46,525 nucleotides of DNA from Xanthobacter autotrophicus (GTDB taxonomy: Bacteria; Pseudomonadota; Alphaproteobacteria; Rhizobiales; Xanthobacteraceae): contig NZ_JAIVFO010000015.1 in assembly GCF_029991245.1 (NCBI RefSeq), positions 1-46,525 on the forward strand, written 5' to 3'. This document shows, in pieces, positions 31,435-40,649 of the stretch. The translations under genes were made by a program, and so were the position numbers. Every line of letters begins with the position of its first letter. The stretch's first letter is position 1. The notes beneath the pieces are model-generated. The model was not told where the DNA came from. It did no database searches and saw only the letters and a list, made by a program, of their open reading frames with translations.

Positions 31435-33039
31435 TCAGTTCAGCCCGGCGATGGCGCGGGCGAAGTCACGGGCGGTGAAGGGCTGCAGGTCCTCGGCCGC
31501 CTCGCCCACGCCGATCAGGTGCACCGGCAGCTTGTGCTTGGCGGCGATGGCGACGAGGATGCCGCCCCGCGCCGTGCCGTCGAGCTTGGTCATGACCAGC
31601 CCCGTCACCCCGGCGATGCGGGTGAAGGCCTCCACCTGCGACAGCGCGTTCTGGCCCACCGTGGCGTCGAGCACCAGCAGCACCGCATGGGGCGCCGAGG
31701 GCTCCAGCTTCTTGATGACGCGCACCACCTTCTCCAGCTCCGCCATCAGCTCGGTGCGGTTCTGGAGGCGGCCGGCAGTATCCACCATGAGGATGTCGGC
31801 CCCGGCCGCGCGCGCCTCCACGATGGCTTCATGGGCGACGCCGGCCGCATCCGAGCCCTGCTCGCGGGCGATCACGGTGGCCCCGGTGCGGGTGCCCCAC
31901 ACCTTCAGCTGCTCGATGGCGGCGGCACGGAAGGTATCGCCGGCGGCGAGCACCACCTTCTTGCCCTCGGTGCGCCACTGGGCGGCGAGCTTGCCGATGG
32001 TGGTGGTCTTGCCGGAGCCGTTCACCCCCACCATCAACACCACGAAGGGCTTGTGCGCCGTGTCCACCACCAGAGGCTTCGCCACGGGGACGAGGATGCG
32101 CTCCACCTCCTCCGCGATGAGGCTTTTCACCTCCTCGGGGGAGATCATCTTGTCGTGCCGGCCCTTGCCCACGGTTTCCACGATGCGCATGGAGGTCTCC
32201 ACGCCCAGATCGGCGCGGATGAGCACGTCCTCCAGCTCTTCCAGCGTATCGGCATCGAGCTTGCGCTTGGAGACGAGGTCGGTGATGCCCTGCCCGAGGC
32301 TGGACGCGGTGCGGGCGAGGCCCGCGGCGAGCCGGCTCCAGAAGCCCTTCTTGACCGGCTGCGGCTCGCCCTCGACCTCAGCCGGCACCACCGCGGCAGG
32401 CTCCGCAGCCGGGAGGACGGCTTCCGGGGCCACCTCCTCCACCGGGGGCAGCGCGGGAGCCGCAACGGCTGGCGGCGGGACCTCGGGCGCGGGCAAGGAA
32501 ATGTGGGCTTCGGGACCAGGGGCGTCCTCGGGCGCAACGCCAAAGGCAGCCGCGCTTCCGGCTTGCGCGCCCTCGGATGCGATGGCGTTCGGCCCTTCGG
32601 CGAACGGCGCCTCGGGCTCCGGCTCGACCGCAGGAACCGGCGGGAAGGATTCGACGGCAAGCTGCGCCACCGGCAAGTGTTCCGCCACGGGGGCCGGCGG
32701 CTGTTCGCGCGGCACGCCGAAGGCGGGGACGCCTGCGGACTCCATGGCCTCCACCAGGACCGGTAGCACCAACTCGCCCACCGGCGTGGGCAGGCCTCCG
32801 AGGCCGACTTCGGCTTCAGCGGCAGATGGCGCGGAGGTGGACGCGTCGCCCACAGCCGGGGCATCGCCCAACGGCTCAGGCGCGGCCTCGCGACCCTCTT
32901 CTGCCGTCGCACCAGCCTCCGGCGGGGGGGCGTGGGTGAAGCGCGGGACGGGGTCCTCGAAGCCGGACTTCAGCCAGCCCCACAAGCCGCGCTTCTTCTT
33001 CTGCGCGTCGGCGGGGGACTCCTGGTCGTTGTCGCTCAT
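31435..33039 (-). CDS. ftsY: Signal recognition particle receptor FtsY
   Basis: 534-residue GTPase docking SRP-ribosome complexes at the membrane. N-terminal: short basic/aromatic segment (KKKRGLWGWLKSGFEDP, possible membrane contact), then about 200 residues rich in Pro, Ala and Glu (acidic A domain). NG domain from about residue 230: G1 loop GVNGSGKTT (338-346), DTAGR, TKLDGTARGG and GVGEAAEDLQPF near the C-terminus. The length and acidic extension are normal for alphaproteobacteria. Last gene of dapF-mtaB-ftsY on the minus strand, 26 bp after mtaB. Confidence 0.97.
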   Translation of the reverse strand: MSDNDQESPADAQKKKRGLWGWLKSGFEDPVPRFTHAPPPEAGATAEEGREAAPEPLGDAPAVGDASTSAPSAAEAEVGLGGLPTPVGELVLPVLVEAMESAGVPAFGVPREQPPAPVAEHLPVAQLAVESFPPVPAVEPEPEAPFAEGPNAIASEGAQAGSAAAFGVAPEDAPGPEAHISLPAPEVPPPAVAAPALPPVEEVAPEAVLPAAEPAAVVPAEVEGEPQPVKKGFWSRLAAGLARTASSLGQGITDLVSKRKLDADTLEELEDVLIRADLGVETSMRIVETVGKGRHDKMISPEEVKSLIAEEVERILVPVAKPLVVDTAHKPFVVLMVGVNGSGKTTTIGKLAAQWRTEGKKVVLAAGDTFRAAAIEQLKVWGTRTGATVIAREQGSDAAGVAHEAIVEARAAGADILMVDTAGRLQNRTELMAELEKVVRVIKKLEPSAPHAVLLVLDATVGQNALSQVEAFTRIAGVTGLVMTKLDGTARGGILVAIAAKHKLPVHLIGVGEAAEDLQPFTARDFARAIAGLN

Positions 33040-33065
33040 GGCTCAGGCCGTTCCTTGAAAAGAGG

Positions 33066-34379
33066 TCACGCCGCGATGAGGCGCGCGCCGTCATGTCCGG
33101 CGATGCGCAGCGCCGTGAGGCTGCCGCGCTCGGCCGGCCACGTCAGCCGCACCGGGGTGAAGTGTTCCGTATGGCCGCGCCCGCCGGCCTCCACCAGCAC
33201 CTGCCGGCGCCGCCCCACCTCGCCTGCGAGATGGCGGCGGAGCAGGTCGGCGGCGGTCTCGCGCAACCGGCGCGCGCGCTCCGCCACCACGGGGGCAGGA
33301 AGCTGCGGCATGCGGGCGGCGGCGGTGCCGGGACGCGCCGAGAACGGGAAGACGTGGACGAAGGCGAGGCCCGCCTCGTCAAGGAAAGCGCGGGTGGCGC
33401 GGGCCTGTTCCTCGGTCTCGGTGGGAAAGCCGGCGATGATGTCGGCGCCCAGCACCACGTCCGGCCGCGCCCGGCGCAATGCGGCGATGAAATCCAGCGC
33501 CTCGACGCGGGAATGCCGGCGCTTCATGCGCTTCAGGATGAGGTCGTCGCCGGCCTGCAAAGAGAGGTGCAGATGGGGCATCAGCCGCTCTTCCTCGGCC
33601 AGCGCCCGCATGAGTGCGTCATCGGCCTCCACCGCGTCGATGGAGGACAGGCGCAGACGGGCAAGGTCCGGCACGCCATTGAGCACCGCGCGCACCAGCA
33701 GGCCGAGGGTGGGCGCGCCGGGCAGGTCGGCGCCATAGGCGGTAAGGTCCACGCCGGTGAGCACCACCTCGCGGTGGCCGTTGTCCACCAGCCGGCGCAC
33801 CTGATCCACCACCGCGCCCATGGCCACGGAGCGCGAGGGACCACGGCCGAAGGGGATGATGCAGAAGGTGCAGCGGTGGTCGCAGCCGTTCTGCACCTCC
33901 ACGAAGGCGCGGGTGTGCCCCTCGAACCGGTCGGCGAGGTGGGGGGTGGCCGCGCGCACCGCCGCGATGTCCTGCACCTGCACCTTCTGCTCGGCCGCGA
34001 TGCCGAAGTCGAGGGCGGCGCGGGTCGCGGCCCAGGTGGCGGGAAAGGTCTTTTCCCCATTGCCCAGCACGAGGTCCACCTCGTCCATGCGGGCGAAGGC
34101 CTGCGGGTCGGTCTGGGCGGCACAGCCGGTGACGATGACGCGCAGGTCCGGGTCCTCCCGCCGCGCCCGGCGGATGGCCTGGCGCGCCTGCCGCACCGCC
34201 TCGCCGGTGACGGCGCAGGTGTTGACCACGAGGGTGCGCTCCAGCCCCTCGGCGGTGGCGGCGCGGGCGATGCCGTCGCCTTCCAGCGCATTGAGCCGGC
34301 AGCCGAAGGAGAGCACGCGCACCTGTTCGCCCGGCGCTGCGGGCGCCACTGATCCAGGCGCCACGGATGAAGCCGCCAT
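33066..34379 (-). CDS. mtaB: tRNA t6A37 methylthiotransferase MtaB
   Basis: 437-residue radical-SAM enzyme converting t6A37 to ms2t6A37 in tRNAs that read ANN codons. The radical-SAM cluster is CDHRCTFC (Cys166, Cys170, Cys173). The N-terminal MTTase cluster uses Cys27 (FGCRLN), Cys55 (NTCAVT) and Cys86 (TGCAAQ). FPFSARPGTAA and a C-terminal TRAM-like part follow. FGCRLN and NTCAVTGEA separate MtaB from MiaB. Its ATG overlaps the dapF stop by one base (TGATG), so translation is coupled. Confidence 0.95.
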   Translation of the reverse strand: MAASSVAPGSVAPAAPGEQVRVLSFGCRLNALEGDGIARAATAEGLERTLVVNTCAVTGEAVRQARQAIRRARREDPDLRVIVTGCAAQTDPQAFARMDEVDLVLGNGEKTFPATWAATRAALDFGIAAEQKVQVQDIAAVRAATPHLADRFEGHTRAFVEVQNGCDHRCTFCIIPFGRGPSRSVAMGAVVDQVRRLVDNGHREVVLTGVDLTAYGADLPGAPTLGLLVRAVLNGVPDLARLRLSSIDAVEADDALMRALAEEERLMPHLHLSLQAGDDLILKRMKRRHSRVEALDFIAALRRARPDVVLGADIIAGFPTETEEQARATRAFLDEAGLAFVHVFPFSARPGTAAARMPQLPAPVVAERARRLRETAADLLRRHLAGEVGRRRQVLVEAGGRGHTEHFTPVRLTWPAERGSLTALRIAGHDGARLIAA

Positions 34380-35236
34380 CAGGCGGCCTCCTCCAGCATG
34401 GCGGGGGAGAGCGTGCCGGAAAACTCGTGTTCCACCGGGCCGGTCATCAACACGTGACCGTCCGCCGCGCGCCAGAAAATCTCAAGGTCGCCACCGGGCA
34501 GCGTCACAGTCACGGCGCGGGCGGTGCGATGGGTGCGGGCGGCGGCAACGCCGGTGGCGCAGGCGGCGGTGCCACAGGCGCGGGTGCGCCCGGCACCGCG
34601 TTCCCACACATGCAGCAGGATGCGGTCGGGCGCGGTGAGGCTGGCGAAGGAGATGTTGGCGCGCTCGGGAAACAGCGGATGCTGCTCCAGCGCGGCGCCC
34701 AGCCTTTCCACATCCACGGCATCGGCGTCGGGCACGAAGAAGACGGCGTGGGGATTGCCCATGCTGACGAGGCTTGCCGGCCCCAAGGCCTCGAAGCCGG
34801 GGACGATCACCTGCCCGGTGTCGCCCACGTCATGGGACAGGGGGATGTCGCGCCAGTCGAAGCGCGGCGCGCCCATGTCCACCTCCACCAAGCCGTCCGC
34901 GCGGACGTGGCAGTCGAGGAGGCCGGCCTCGCTCTCGAACACGGCGTGGGGGCTGCCGGTGCGCTCGGCCTCCAGCGCGGCGATGCAGCGGGTGCCGTTG
35001 CCGCAGGCGGCGGAGACCGAGCCGTCGGAATTGAGGATGCGCACGAAGGCGGCCGTGCCCTTCCGCCGGGGCGGATAGAGCACCATCGCCTGGTCGAACG
35101 GCAGCACCGTGGGACGCGCCAGCGCGCGCGCCGCGGCGGCGGGCACCTCCACGGGATCCGCGCGCAGGTCGAGCACGAGGATCTCGTTGCCGAGGCCGTT
35201 CATCTTGACGAAGGGGCGGTGTGCGAGCGGATTCAC
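34379..35236 (-). CDS. dapF: Diaminopimelate epimerase
   Basis: 285-residue PLP-independent epimerase converting LL- to meso-diaminopimelate for lysine and peptidoglycan. The two catalytic cysteines are Cys78 in AACGNGTRC and Cys221 in RACGTAACATG. N-terminus MNPLAHRPFVKMNGLGNEIL fits the family and places the start at GTG 35236; the longer open frame up to 35452 runs into an inverted repeat and is rejected. First gene of the dapF-mtaB-ftsY operon, an arrangement common in Rhizobiales. Confidence 0.96.
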   Translation of the reverse strand: MNPLAHRPFVKMNGLGNEILVLDLRADPVEVPAAAARALARPTVLPFDQAMVLYPPRRKGTAAFVRILNSDGSVSAACGNGTRCIAALEAERTGSPHAVFESEAGLLDCHVRADGLVEVDMGAPRFDWRDIPLSHDVGDTGQVIVPGFEALGPASLVSMGNPHAVFFVPDADAVDVERLGAALEQHPLFPERANISFASLTAPDRILLHVWERGAGRTRACGTAACATGVAAARTHRTARAVTVTLPGGDLEIFWRAADGHVLMTGPVEHEFSGTLSPAMLEEAA

Positions 35237-35322
35237 GGCGGGCCGGGTCTTCCTGGTGGCTCGACCGCAACGGGTGGAACCCACCTGTCGCGAACGGTCG
35301 AACCCTGGAGCATTGATCGCGC

Positions 35323-35366
35323 GGGTCACCCGATACAGAAGGGTAGCCAAGTGTATCGGGTGACCC
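35323..35366. repeat. 15-bp perfect inverted repeat in the dapF divergent promoter region
   Basis: GGGTCACCCGATACA (35323-35337) and TGTATCGGGTGACCC (35352-35366) are exact complements with a 14-nt spacer. They lie between dapF (minus, starts 35236) and the exported GyrI-like gene (plus, starts 35536), a 299-bp gap. The symmetry fits an operator for a dimeric regulator, or a hairpin in a leader RNA. No T-run. Confidence 0.88.
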
Positions 35367-35478
35367 ACTCGGGTTGAAACTGTCGTCCTATATGGCCCCG
35401 ATCCGCCGGCGACACCACCCCCGCCGCAACCGGGCGCCGGAGCTTGCCGCAAAGCCGCCCAAGTGCGGCCTCGCCGCC

Positions 35479-35495
35479 GCCCGAGAACATGCTAG
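35479..35495 (+). promoter_or_regulatory. GCCCGAGAACATGCTAG element 41 bp before a start codon
   Basis: Matches the element at 22811-22827 at 16 of 17 bases and sits at almost the same distance (41 versus 40 bp) before the start codon of an exported protein. The CATGCTAG part may be a -10 region. No matching -35 could be recognised. Confidence 0.5.
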
Positions 35496-35535
35496 AAACG
35501 GTGCTCAACTGCTTCGGCTGGCGGGAGAAAGAGCA

Positions 35536-36207
35536 ATGGCGGGATCGCGTTGGGTCAGCCTCGACAGGGTGAGGGTGGCCGGGGCATGCGCCCTGCTGGG
35601 CGCCAGTCTGGGCGCGGCGCTGGTCCCGCTCCCGGCCGCGGCGCAGGGCCAGTCCGCCCAGCCCGGTACCGACGGGGCATTGACGCCGCCACCCGTGGTG
35701 GACCCGAAGAAGGTGGAGACCACCCCCGTCGCCCCTGCCGGGCGCACCTTCGCGCCGCAGGAGATCACCCTTTCCCCGGTGCCGGTGCTGACGCTCGCGG
35801 GCTCGGCCACCTGGGAAGAGGCGTTCGAGAAGCTGGTGGCGAGCGTGAAGCAGACGGACGCCGAGTTGCAGCGCCTCGGGCTTGCGCGGTCGGGCGACAC
35901 CTTCATCGTCTACACGTCGAGCGACGACCTGAGCTTTGAATATGAGATCCAGGTGCCCTTCTCCGGCACCACCACCCGGAAGCCGGGCGAGGGCATGAAG
36001 CTCGGCGGCTCCCACGCGGGCAAGGTGCTGAAATTCACCCATGCCGGCTCCTTCGCCGACATGGACAACACCTACGAGCAGATCGCCAACTATCTCGATG
36101 AGAAGAACGTCGAGCAGAACGACATGTATATCGAGCAATACCGGACCGACATCGTCACGGGCTCTCCTGACGCGCTGACAATCGATATCCTGGTACCGGT
36201 GCCGTAA
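35536..36207 (+). CDS. Exported GyrI-like / effector-binding-domain protein
   Basis: 223 residues. Signal peptide (hydrophobic GACALLGASLGAALVPL, cleavage near PAAAQG at about residue 36), a Pro/Thr-rich linker to about residue 75, then a domain resembling the AraC effector-binding (GyrI/SOUL-like) fold. That domain contains GDTFIVYTSSDDLSFEYEI, HAGKVLKFTHAGSFADMDNTYEQI and MYIEQYRTDIV. Such domains bind small hydrophobic or aromatic ligands. The start at 35536 follows GGGAGAAAGAG. The placement of a usually cytoplasmic ligand-binding domain in the periplasm is a recurring but unexplained arrangement in Rhizobiales. No ligand can be named. Confidence 0.75.
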   Translation: MAGSRWVSLDRVRVAGACALLGASLGAALVPLPAAAQGQSAQPGTDGALTPPPVVDPKKVETTPVAPAGRTFAPQEITLSPVPVLTLAGSATWEEAFEKLVASVKQTDAELQRLGLARSGDTFIVYTSSDDLSFEYEIQVPFSGTTTRKPGEGMKLGGSHAGKVLKFTHAGSFADMDNTYEQIANYLDEKNVEQNDMYIEQYRTDIVTGSPDALTIDILVPVP

Positions 36208-36360
36208 CGGTTCTTTGATCGGAGCCCACCACAGTTTCGCGCTGGAAGTAGGCTACTACCCGAACGTCAATGAGCGCGCGGCGGCAACCACCGCAGGCCA
36301 ATCGGAACGCATCAAGGACAAGAATGGCAGGGGCCAGAACCCCTGCGTCAGGAGCATTGA

Positions 36361-37947
36361 ATGCCAGGAATATCCGTCAGAACGTGCGTGAAAGGCCGCG
36401 CCGGCAACTGGTCCCGTGTCGCCGTGGCCGCGGTGTTCGGGTGGTCCACGGCGGTCTATCCGGCCCTCGCGCAGATGCCCGCGGCGGAGCCGCAGGCCCA
36501 GCCCGCGCCCCAAATCCCTGACCAAACCCCGCCCCAGGCCCAGCCGATGCAGGCGGCGCCCGAGGTGCAGCCGGCCCCGGCGACCGCGCCCGTCGCACCG
36601 CCGCCCGCAGCGGCCCAGGCGCCACTTCCGGCCGCGCCCACCCAGCCGGCGAACACCGCCCCGATCTACTCGCTCTCGGACCTCGAATATCTCCTCGGCC
36701 CACTGGCGCTGTATCCGGACCCGCTGCTGGCGATCCTGTTCCCGGCCACCTTGTTCCCCGAGCAGATCGTGGACGCCTACAACTGGATCGAGGCCAATCC
36801 GCGCCTGGTGCAGGCCCGCAACTTCGCGCAGGCCGATGCCAAGGACTGGGACAGCTCGGTCAAGGCGCTGATCCGCTTCCCCGACGTGGTCCGCCAGCTC
36901 CACGACCATATGGAATGGACCGAATCCCTCGGCCTCGCCTTCTCCACCCAGCCCCAGGATGTGTCCAACACCATCCAGATGCTGCGGGCCAAGGCGCAGA
37001 GCGTCGGCAACCTGAAGACCACGCCGCAGCAGGTGGTCACCACCCGCGAGGAAGGGGGCCAGCGCACCATCTATATCCAGCCGGCCAACCCCGAGCGGGT
37101 CTATGTGCCGGTCTATGACAGCTCCGACGTCTTCACCACCTTCGCCACCGGCGCCCTGCTGTTCGGCGGCGGCGTGCTGGTGGGCTCGGCGTGGAACAAT
37201 CGCTGGGGCTGGAACAATCGCGGCTGGAACACCGTTTGGGTGAACCCGCCCGGCTGGAACCAGCCGCCGCACTGGGGTCCGGGATGGGGCGGCGGACGTC
37301 CGCCGGCCTGGGGTCCGGGGCCGTGGCGTCCCGGCCGTCCGCCCGGCTGGCAGCCCGGCCAGCCCGACCGCCCGGGCCGTCCGGATCGGCCCGGTGCAGG
37401 CCCGAACCGCCCCGGCTTCCCTGATCGTCCCGGCGCCGGTCCCAATCGCCCTGGCGTCCCGGATCGTCCCGGAGCGGGTCCGAACCGGCCCGGCCTCCCC
37501 GATCGTCCCGGCGCGGGCCCGAACCGGCCCGATCGTCCTGGGGCAGGCCCGAACCGGCCCGGCGTCCCGGATCGTCCGGGTGCTGGTCCGAACCGGCCCG
37601 ATCGGCCCGGCGCGGGTCCCGGCCGTCCCGATCGGCCCGGCGCCGGAACCAGCCGCCCCGAGCGTCCGTCGGCAGGGCAGAACCGCCCGAACCAGCGGCC
37701 GAACGCGCAACGGCCCAGCCAGCGGCCCAACGCCGGGCAGAACCGCAGCCGGCCGCAGCAGAGCCGGCCACAGCAAAATGCCCGACCCCGGCCACAGCAG
37801 AGCCGGCCACAGCAGAATGCCCGGCCGCAGCAGCGGGCCCGGCCGCAGCAGAACGCCCGGCCCCAGCAACGCGCACGGCCCCAGCAGAACGCCCGGCCGC
37901 AGCAGCAGCGGGCGCGCCCGCAGGGCGGCGGGGAACGGCGGCGCTGA
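36361..37947 (+). CDS. DUF3300 domain protein with long Pro/Arg/Gln repeat tail
   Basis: 528-residue exported protein. Signal peptide about 1-38 (cleavage near ALAQM), Pro/Ala/Gln-rich linker 39-100, DUF3300 domain about 105-290 ([48 protein letters not shown]), then a tail. Residues 345-440 are tandem PNRPGxPDRPGAG units and 440-528 are QQ-N/R-ARP units, very basic. The function of DUF3300 is unknown; the basic low-complexity tail suggests binding to anionic polymers or the cell envelope (inference). AGGAG lies about 10 bp before the ATG. A terminator follows. Confidence 0.85.
   Translation: MPGISVRTCVKGRAGNWSRVAVAAVFGWSTAVYPALAQMPAAEPQAQPAPQIPDQTPPQAQPMQAAPEVQPAPATAPVAPPPAAAQAPLPAAPTQPANTAPIYSLSDLEYLLGPLALYPDPLLAILFPATLFPEQIVDAYNWIEANPRLVQARNFAQADAKDWDSSVKALIRFPDVVRQLHDHMEWTESLGLAFSTQPQDVSNTIQMLRAKAQSVGNLKTTPQQVVTTREEGGQRTIYIQPANPERVYVPVYDSSDVFTTFATGALLFGGGVLVGSAWNNRWGWNNRGWNTVWVNPPGWNQPPHWGPGWGGGRPPAWGPGPWRPGRPPGWQPGQPDRPGRPDRPGAGPNRPGFPDRPGAGPNRPGVPDRPGAGPNRPGLPDRPGAGPNRPDRPGAGPNRPGVPDRPGAGPNRPDRPGAGPGRPDRPGAGTSRPERPSAGQNRPNQRPNAQRPSQRPNAGQNRSRPQQSRPQQNARPRPQQSRPQQNARPQQRARPQQNARPQQRARPQQNARPQQQRARPQGGGERRR
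37380..37935. repeat. In-frame tandem repeats encoding the tail of the DUF3300 protein
   Basis: A 39-bp (or 30-bp, lacking one tripeptide) unit encoding PNRPGxPDRPGAG occurs about seven times from about 37400. From about 37680 on, shorter CAGCAG...GCCCGG units encode [12 protein letters not shown]. High DNA identity between neighbours makes copy-number variation by slippage likely. Confidence 0.75.
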
Positions 37948-38005
37948 TACGCGCAGCCGTCCCTGCGATGAGAAAAGGGTGCGGAACGCACCCGATGCAC
38001 AGCGG

Positions 38006-38034
38006 GAGGCGGCCTCATGGGGCCGCCTCTCTTT
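38006..38034 (+). terminator. Rho-independent terminator after the DUF3300 gene
   Basis: GAGGCGGCC (38006-38014), loop TCATGG, GGCCGCCTC (38021-38029), then TCTTTTCTT. A smaller hairpin GGGTGC-GGAAC-GCACCC precedes it at 37977-37993. The remainder of the 207-bp gap has no gene. Confidence 0.85.
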
Positions 38035-38154
38035 TCTTCCCGGCGCGAATCTTCTTCACTTGGGGCATCGTCGCTCCACCGGGCGGTCCCGCCCCGGCGC
38101 CGGCGCTGCCAGAGCCGACCCATCGCAGCGGGTCGACCGATCGCGGAGGGTTTC

Positions 38155-38688
38155 ATGCCGCGACTGTTCACCGCCATCGAGATCCCCCGCGAGGTCGGGC
38201 TCGGCCTGTCGCTGCTGCGCGGCGGGCTTTCCGGCGCCCGCTGGATCGATCCCGAGAACTACCACGTGACCCTGCGGTTCGTGGGCGACGTGGATGACGC
38301 CACCGGCCGCGACATCATGCTGATGCTCGGCCAGGTGCGCCGGCCCGCCTTCGACCTGACGCTGGACGGCATCGACCAGTTCGGCGGCCACAAGCCGCGG
38401 GCGGTGTTCGCGGCGGTGAAGGCCAGTGCCGCCCTCATGGAGCTGCAGGCCGAGCAGGAGCGCATCATGCAGCGCCTCGGCCTCGGCGCGGAGGGGCGCA
38501 ACTTCAAGCCCCACGTCACCCTCGCCCGGCTGCGGGACGCCTCCTCGCGGCAGGTGGCCGACTATCTCGCCACCCGAGGCCATTATCGCAGCCCCGCCTT
38601 CCACGTGCCGCGATTCGTCCTGTTCTCCTCACGCGATTCGGTGGGCGGCGGCCCCTATCTGGTGGAAGCGGCCTATCCGCTGCTGTAA
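38155..38688 (+). CDS. thpR: RNA 2',3'-cyclic phosphodiesterase ThpR
   Basis: 177-residue 2H phosphoesterase (LigT family) that opens RNA 2',3'-cyclic phosphates. Both HxTx catalytic motifs are present: HVTL at His37 and HVTL at His120 (NFKPHVTLAR). The start MPRLFTAIEIP is the family N-terminus and follows GGAGGG; the frame is open another 46 codons upstream but unrelated. Next on the same strand is a YkvA-like gene, 43 bp on. Confidence 0.94.
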   Translation: MPRLFTAIEIPREVGLGLSLLRGGLSGARWIDPENYHVTLRFVGDVDDATGRDIMLMLGQVRRPAFDLTLDGIDQFGGHKPRAVFAAVKASAALMELQAEQERIMQRLGLGAEGRNFKPHVTLARLRDASSRQVADYLATRGHYRSPAFHVPRFVLFSSRDSVGGGPYLVEAAYPLL

Positions 38689-38731
38689 GTGCGCACCGCG
38701 GAGGTCTTGCGGGCGGGCGAACCCTTCCCAA

Positions 38732-39142
38732 ATGGTGGTCATGACCAGCACCACCTTGGGTAACGATGCGTTGGGCGACGACGGCCTATCCCCCGACGAG
38801 CGGGAGCAGGCGGCGCGCGACGAACGGAGCGTGCGCCGCGGCTTCTGGACCAAGATCAAGGCCACCGCTGTCCGCATCCCCTTCGCGGAAGATGCCATCG
38901 CGAGCTATTACGCCGCGTTCGACCGCAAGACGCCGCTCAGGGTGCGCGCGACACTGATGGCCGCGCTCGCCTATTTCGTGCTGCCGCTCGACGTGATGCC
39001 GGACCTCTTCCCCCTCATCGGATTCACCGACGACACGGCGGTGCTGATGGCGGCACTGAAGCTGCTGTCGGGCCATGTGACGCCCGACCACTACACCGCC
39101 GCCCGCGACGCCCTGACCCGCCTCAAGGACGAAAAGAGCTGA
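38732..39142 (+). CDS. YkvA family protein (DUF1232)
   Basis: 136-residue protein with the DUF1232 core RVRATLMAALAYFVLPLDVMPDLFPLIGFTDDTAVLMAA, a hydrophobic segment around the conserved LP-D-x-x-P-D motif. Likely membrane-associated; function unknown for the family. ATGs at 38732 and 38741 are both possible and neither has a strong ribosome site; I give the longer. Convergent with the quinone reductase gene, 42 bp away with no terminator seen. Confidence 0.85.
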   Translation: MVVMTSTTLGNDALGDDGLSPDEREQAARDERSVRRGFWTKIKATAVRIPFAEDAIASYYAAFDRKTPLRVRATLMAALAYFVLPLDVMPDLFPLIGFTDDTAVLMAALKLLSGHVTPDHYTAARDALTRLKDEKS

Positions 39143-39184
39143 GTCCCGCTGGCGACGCCGCCGACCGCGCGCGTCACCGCCTCC

Positions 39185-40165
39185 TTACCGGCCGGTGGTG
39201 AGCACGACCTTGCCCTTGACGCGGCGCCCGGCGATCTCGCCCAGCGCATCGACGCAGCGTTCCAGCGGGAAGGTCTTGTCCACATGGGCGGAGATGCGAC
39301 CTGTACGCGCATGCTCCATCAACTCGGCCACCACGCCGGCGAGCCAGGCCGGATCGCTGCGGGCCACCGAGCCGAAGGCCACGCCGCGCGCGTCGCAATT
39401 CTTCAGCAGCAGCAGGTTGAGCGGGATCTTCGGGATCTCGCCGGCGGCGAACCCCACCACCAGGAAACGGCCGAGGGAACCCAGCGCCCGCAGCGCCTGC
39501 TCGGCCATGTCGCCGCCCACCGGATCATAGACCACGTCGAGGCCGTTCGAGCCGCCGAAGGCCTTGAGCGCGGCCTTGAGGTCGCCCTGGGCATAGTCGA
39601 AGCCCTCGTCGGCCCCATGGGCCATGGCGAAGGCCACCTTCTCGGCGGACGAGGCGCAGGCGAGGATGCGTGCGCCCATGATGCGCCCGATCTCCACCGC
39701 CGCGAGCCCGACCCCGCCCGAGGCCCCGAGCACGGCGAGGCTCTCGCCGGCCTTCAGGTTGCCGCGTTCGCGCAGGGCGTAGAGCGAGGTGCCGTAGGTG
39801 ACGATGAGGCCGGCCGCCTTCACGAGGTCGAGGTCGTCCGGCACCCGCGCCAGGAACTGGGCCGGGACCACCACCTTCTCGCGCGCGGCGCCGTGGGTGA
39901 CATAGCCGCACACCCGCTCGCCCACGGCGAAGCCGGCGACGCCCTCGCCCAGCGCCGCCACGTGGCCGGCGAACTCGGCGCCCGGCGAGAACGGCAGGGC
40001 CGGCTTGACCTGGTAGAGATCGCGGATGATCAGCGTGTCGAAGAAATTGAGCCCGATGGCCGAGACCTCGACCACCACCTCGCCCGGTCCCGGCACAGGA
40101 TCCGGCAGATCCTGGATTTCGAGGGCGTCGGGGGGACCATGGCGCACGCAGATGACCGCTTTCAT
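39185..40165 (-). CDS. NADPH:quinone oxidoreductase family protein
   Basis: 326-residue zinc-free medium-chain reductase (QOR type). GroES-like N-terminus with SAIGLNFFDTLIIRDLYQVKPALPFSPGAEFAGHV, Rossmann motif VLGASGGVGLAAVEIGRIMGA (about residues 145-165) with AxxGGVG for NADPH. Zinc-binding cysteines are absent, as in QOR. Reduces quinones or enones; exact substrate unknown. Start at 40165; an ATG six codons upstream is possible. Divergent from ialB across a 484-bp gap. Confidence 0.9.
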   Translation of the reverse strand: MKAVICVRHGPPDALEIQDLPDPVPGPGEVVVEVSAIGLNFFDTLIIRDLYQVKPALPFSPGAEFAGHVAALGEGVAGFAVGERVCGYVTHGAAREKVVVPAQFLARVPDDLDLVKAAGLIVTYGTSLYALRERGNLKAGESLAVLGASGGVGLAAVEIGRIMGARILACASSAEKVAFAMAHGADEGFDYAQGDLKAALKAFGGSNGLDVVYDPVGGDMAEQALRALGSLGRFLVVGFAAGEIPKIPLNLLLLKNCDARGVAFGSVARSDPAWLAGVVAELMEHARTGRISAHVDKTFPLERCVDALGEIAGRRVKGKVVLTTGR

Positions 40166-40649
40166 GGACTCACCTTCTGTCACGGTGGATCGCGAGACGG
40201 GTTACCAAAATTTAACCCCGTGCCGCAAAAGCTCCGGATACACATTCGTTCCCCAACGGCAGAGAGGCGCCATCCCCCCTGGCCCGCGCCAAGGGATCGC
40301 CGGGCCACCTTGCCGCGCAAAGCCGCGCGCCGCTTCGAATCATTGCGCGGCACGACGATCGCCTCAGGCGGAGCGGAGCCTTTGGTTTATGAAAACGCAA
40401 GACGTACCTGCCATTTTTCGACCGCCACTTTTTTGACTGCCTGCGCCGCTACCCGATGGCGGCCACGCTTCGAGAGCGGGACGTGTCTGGACGAAAACGC
40501 CTTGCGCTTTCGCCTGAACACTGAATCCGTCTCTCTTCACTGAGTTAGAAGGCGATTTGCGGATGGGATGGAACCGGAACCGTTTCGATCTCCCTGGATC
40601 GTACTCTCGTCCGGCTCGCCTGAAGGGCCTTGGTGAAATAGGAGAAGCC
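40166..40649. other. 484-bp divergent intergenic region, no gene
   Basis: Between the quinone reductase gene and ialB. It has AT-rich patches: AAAATTTAA near 40207, and two T-runs (CCATTTTTCG and CCACTTTTTTGAC) about 20 bp apart near 40412-40435. No stem precedes either T-run. Promoters for both genes must lie here, but I cannot place -35/-10 pairs with confidence. No small coding gene is supportable. Confidence 0.6.

Noticed and set aside
36256-37869. 537-codon open frame on minus rich in Gly-Pro-Ile/Thr-Arg repeats
   Set aside because: Mirror of the DUF3300 repeat tail; repeats of period divisible by three keep all frames open.
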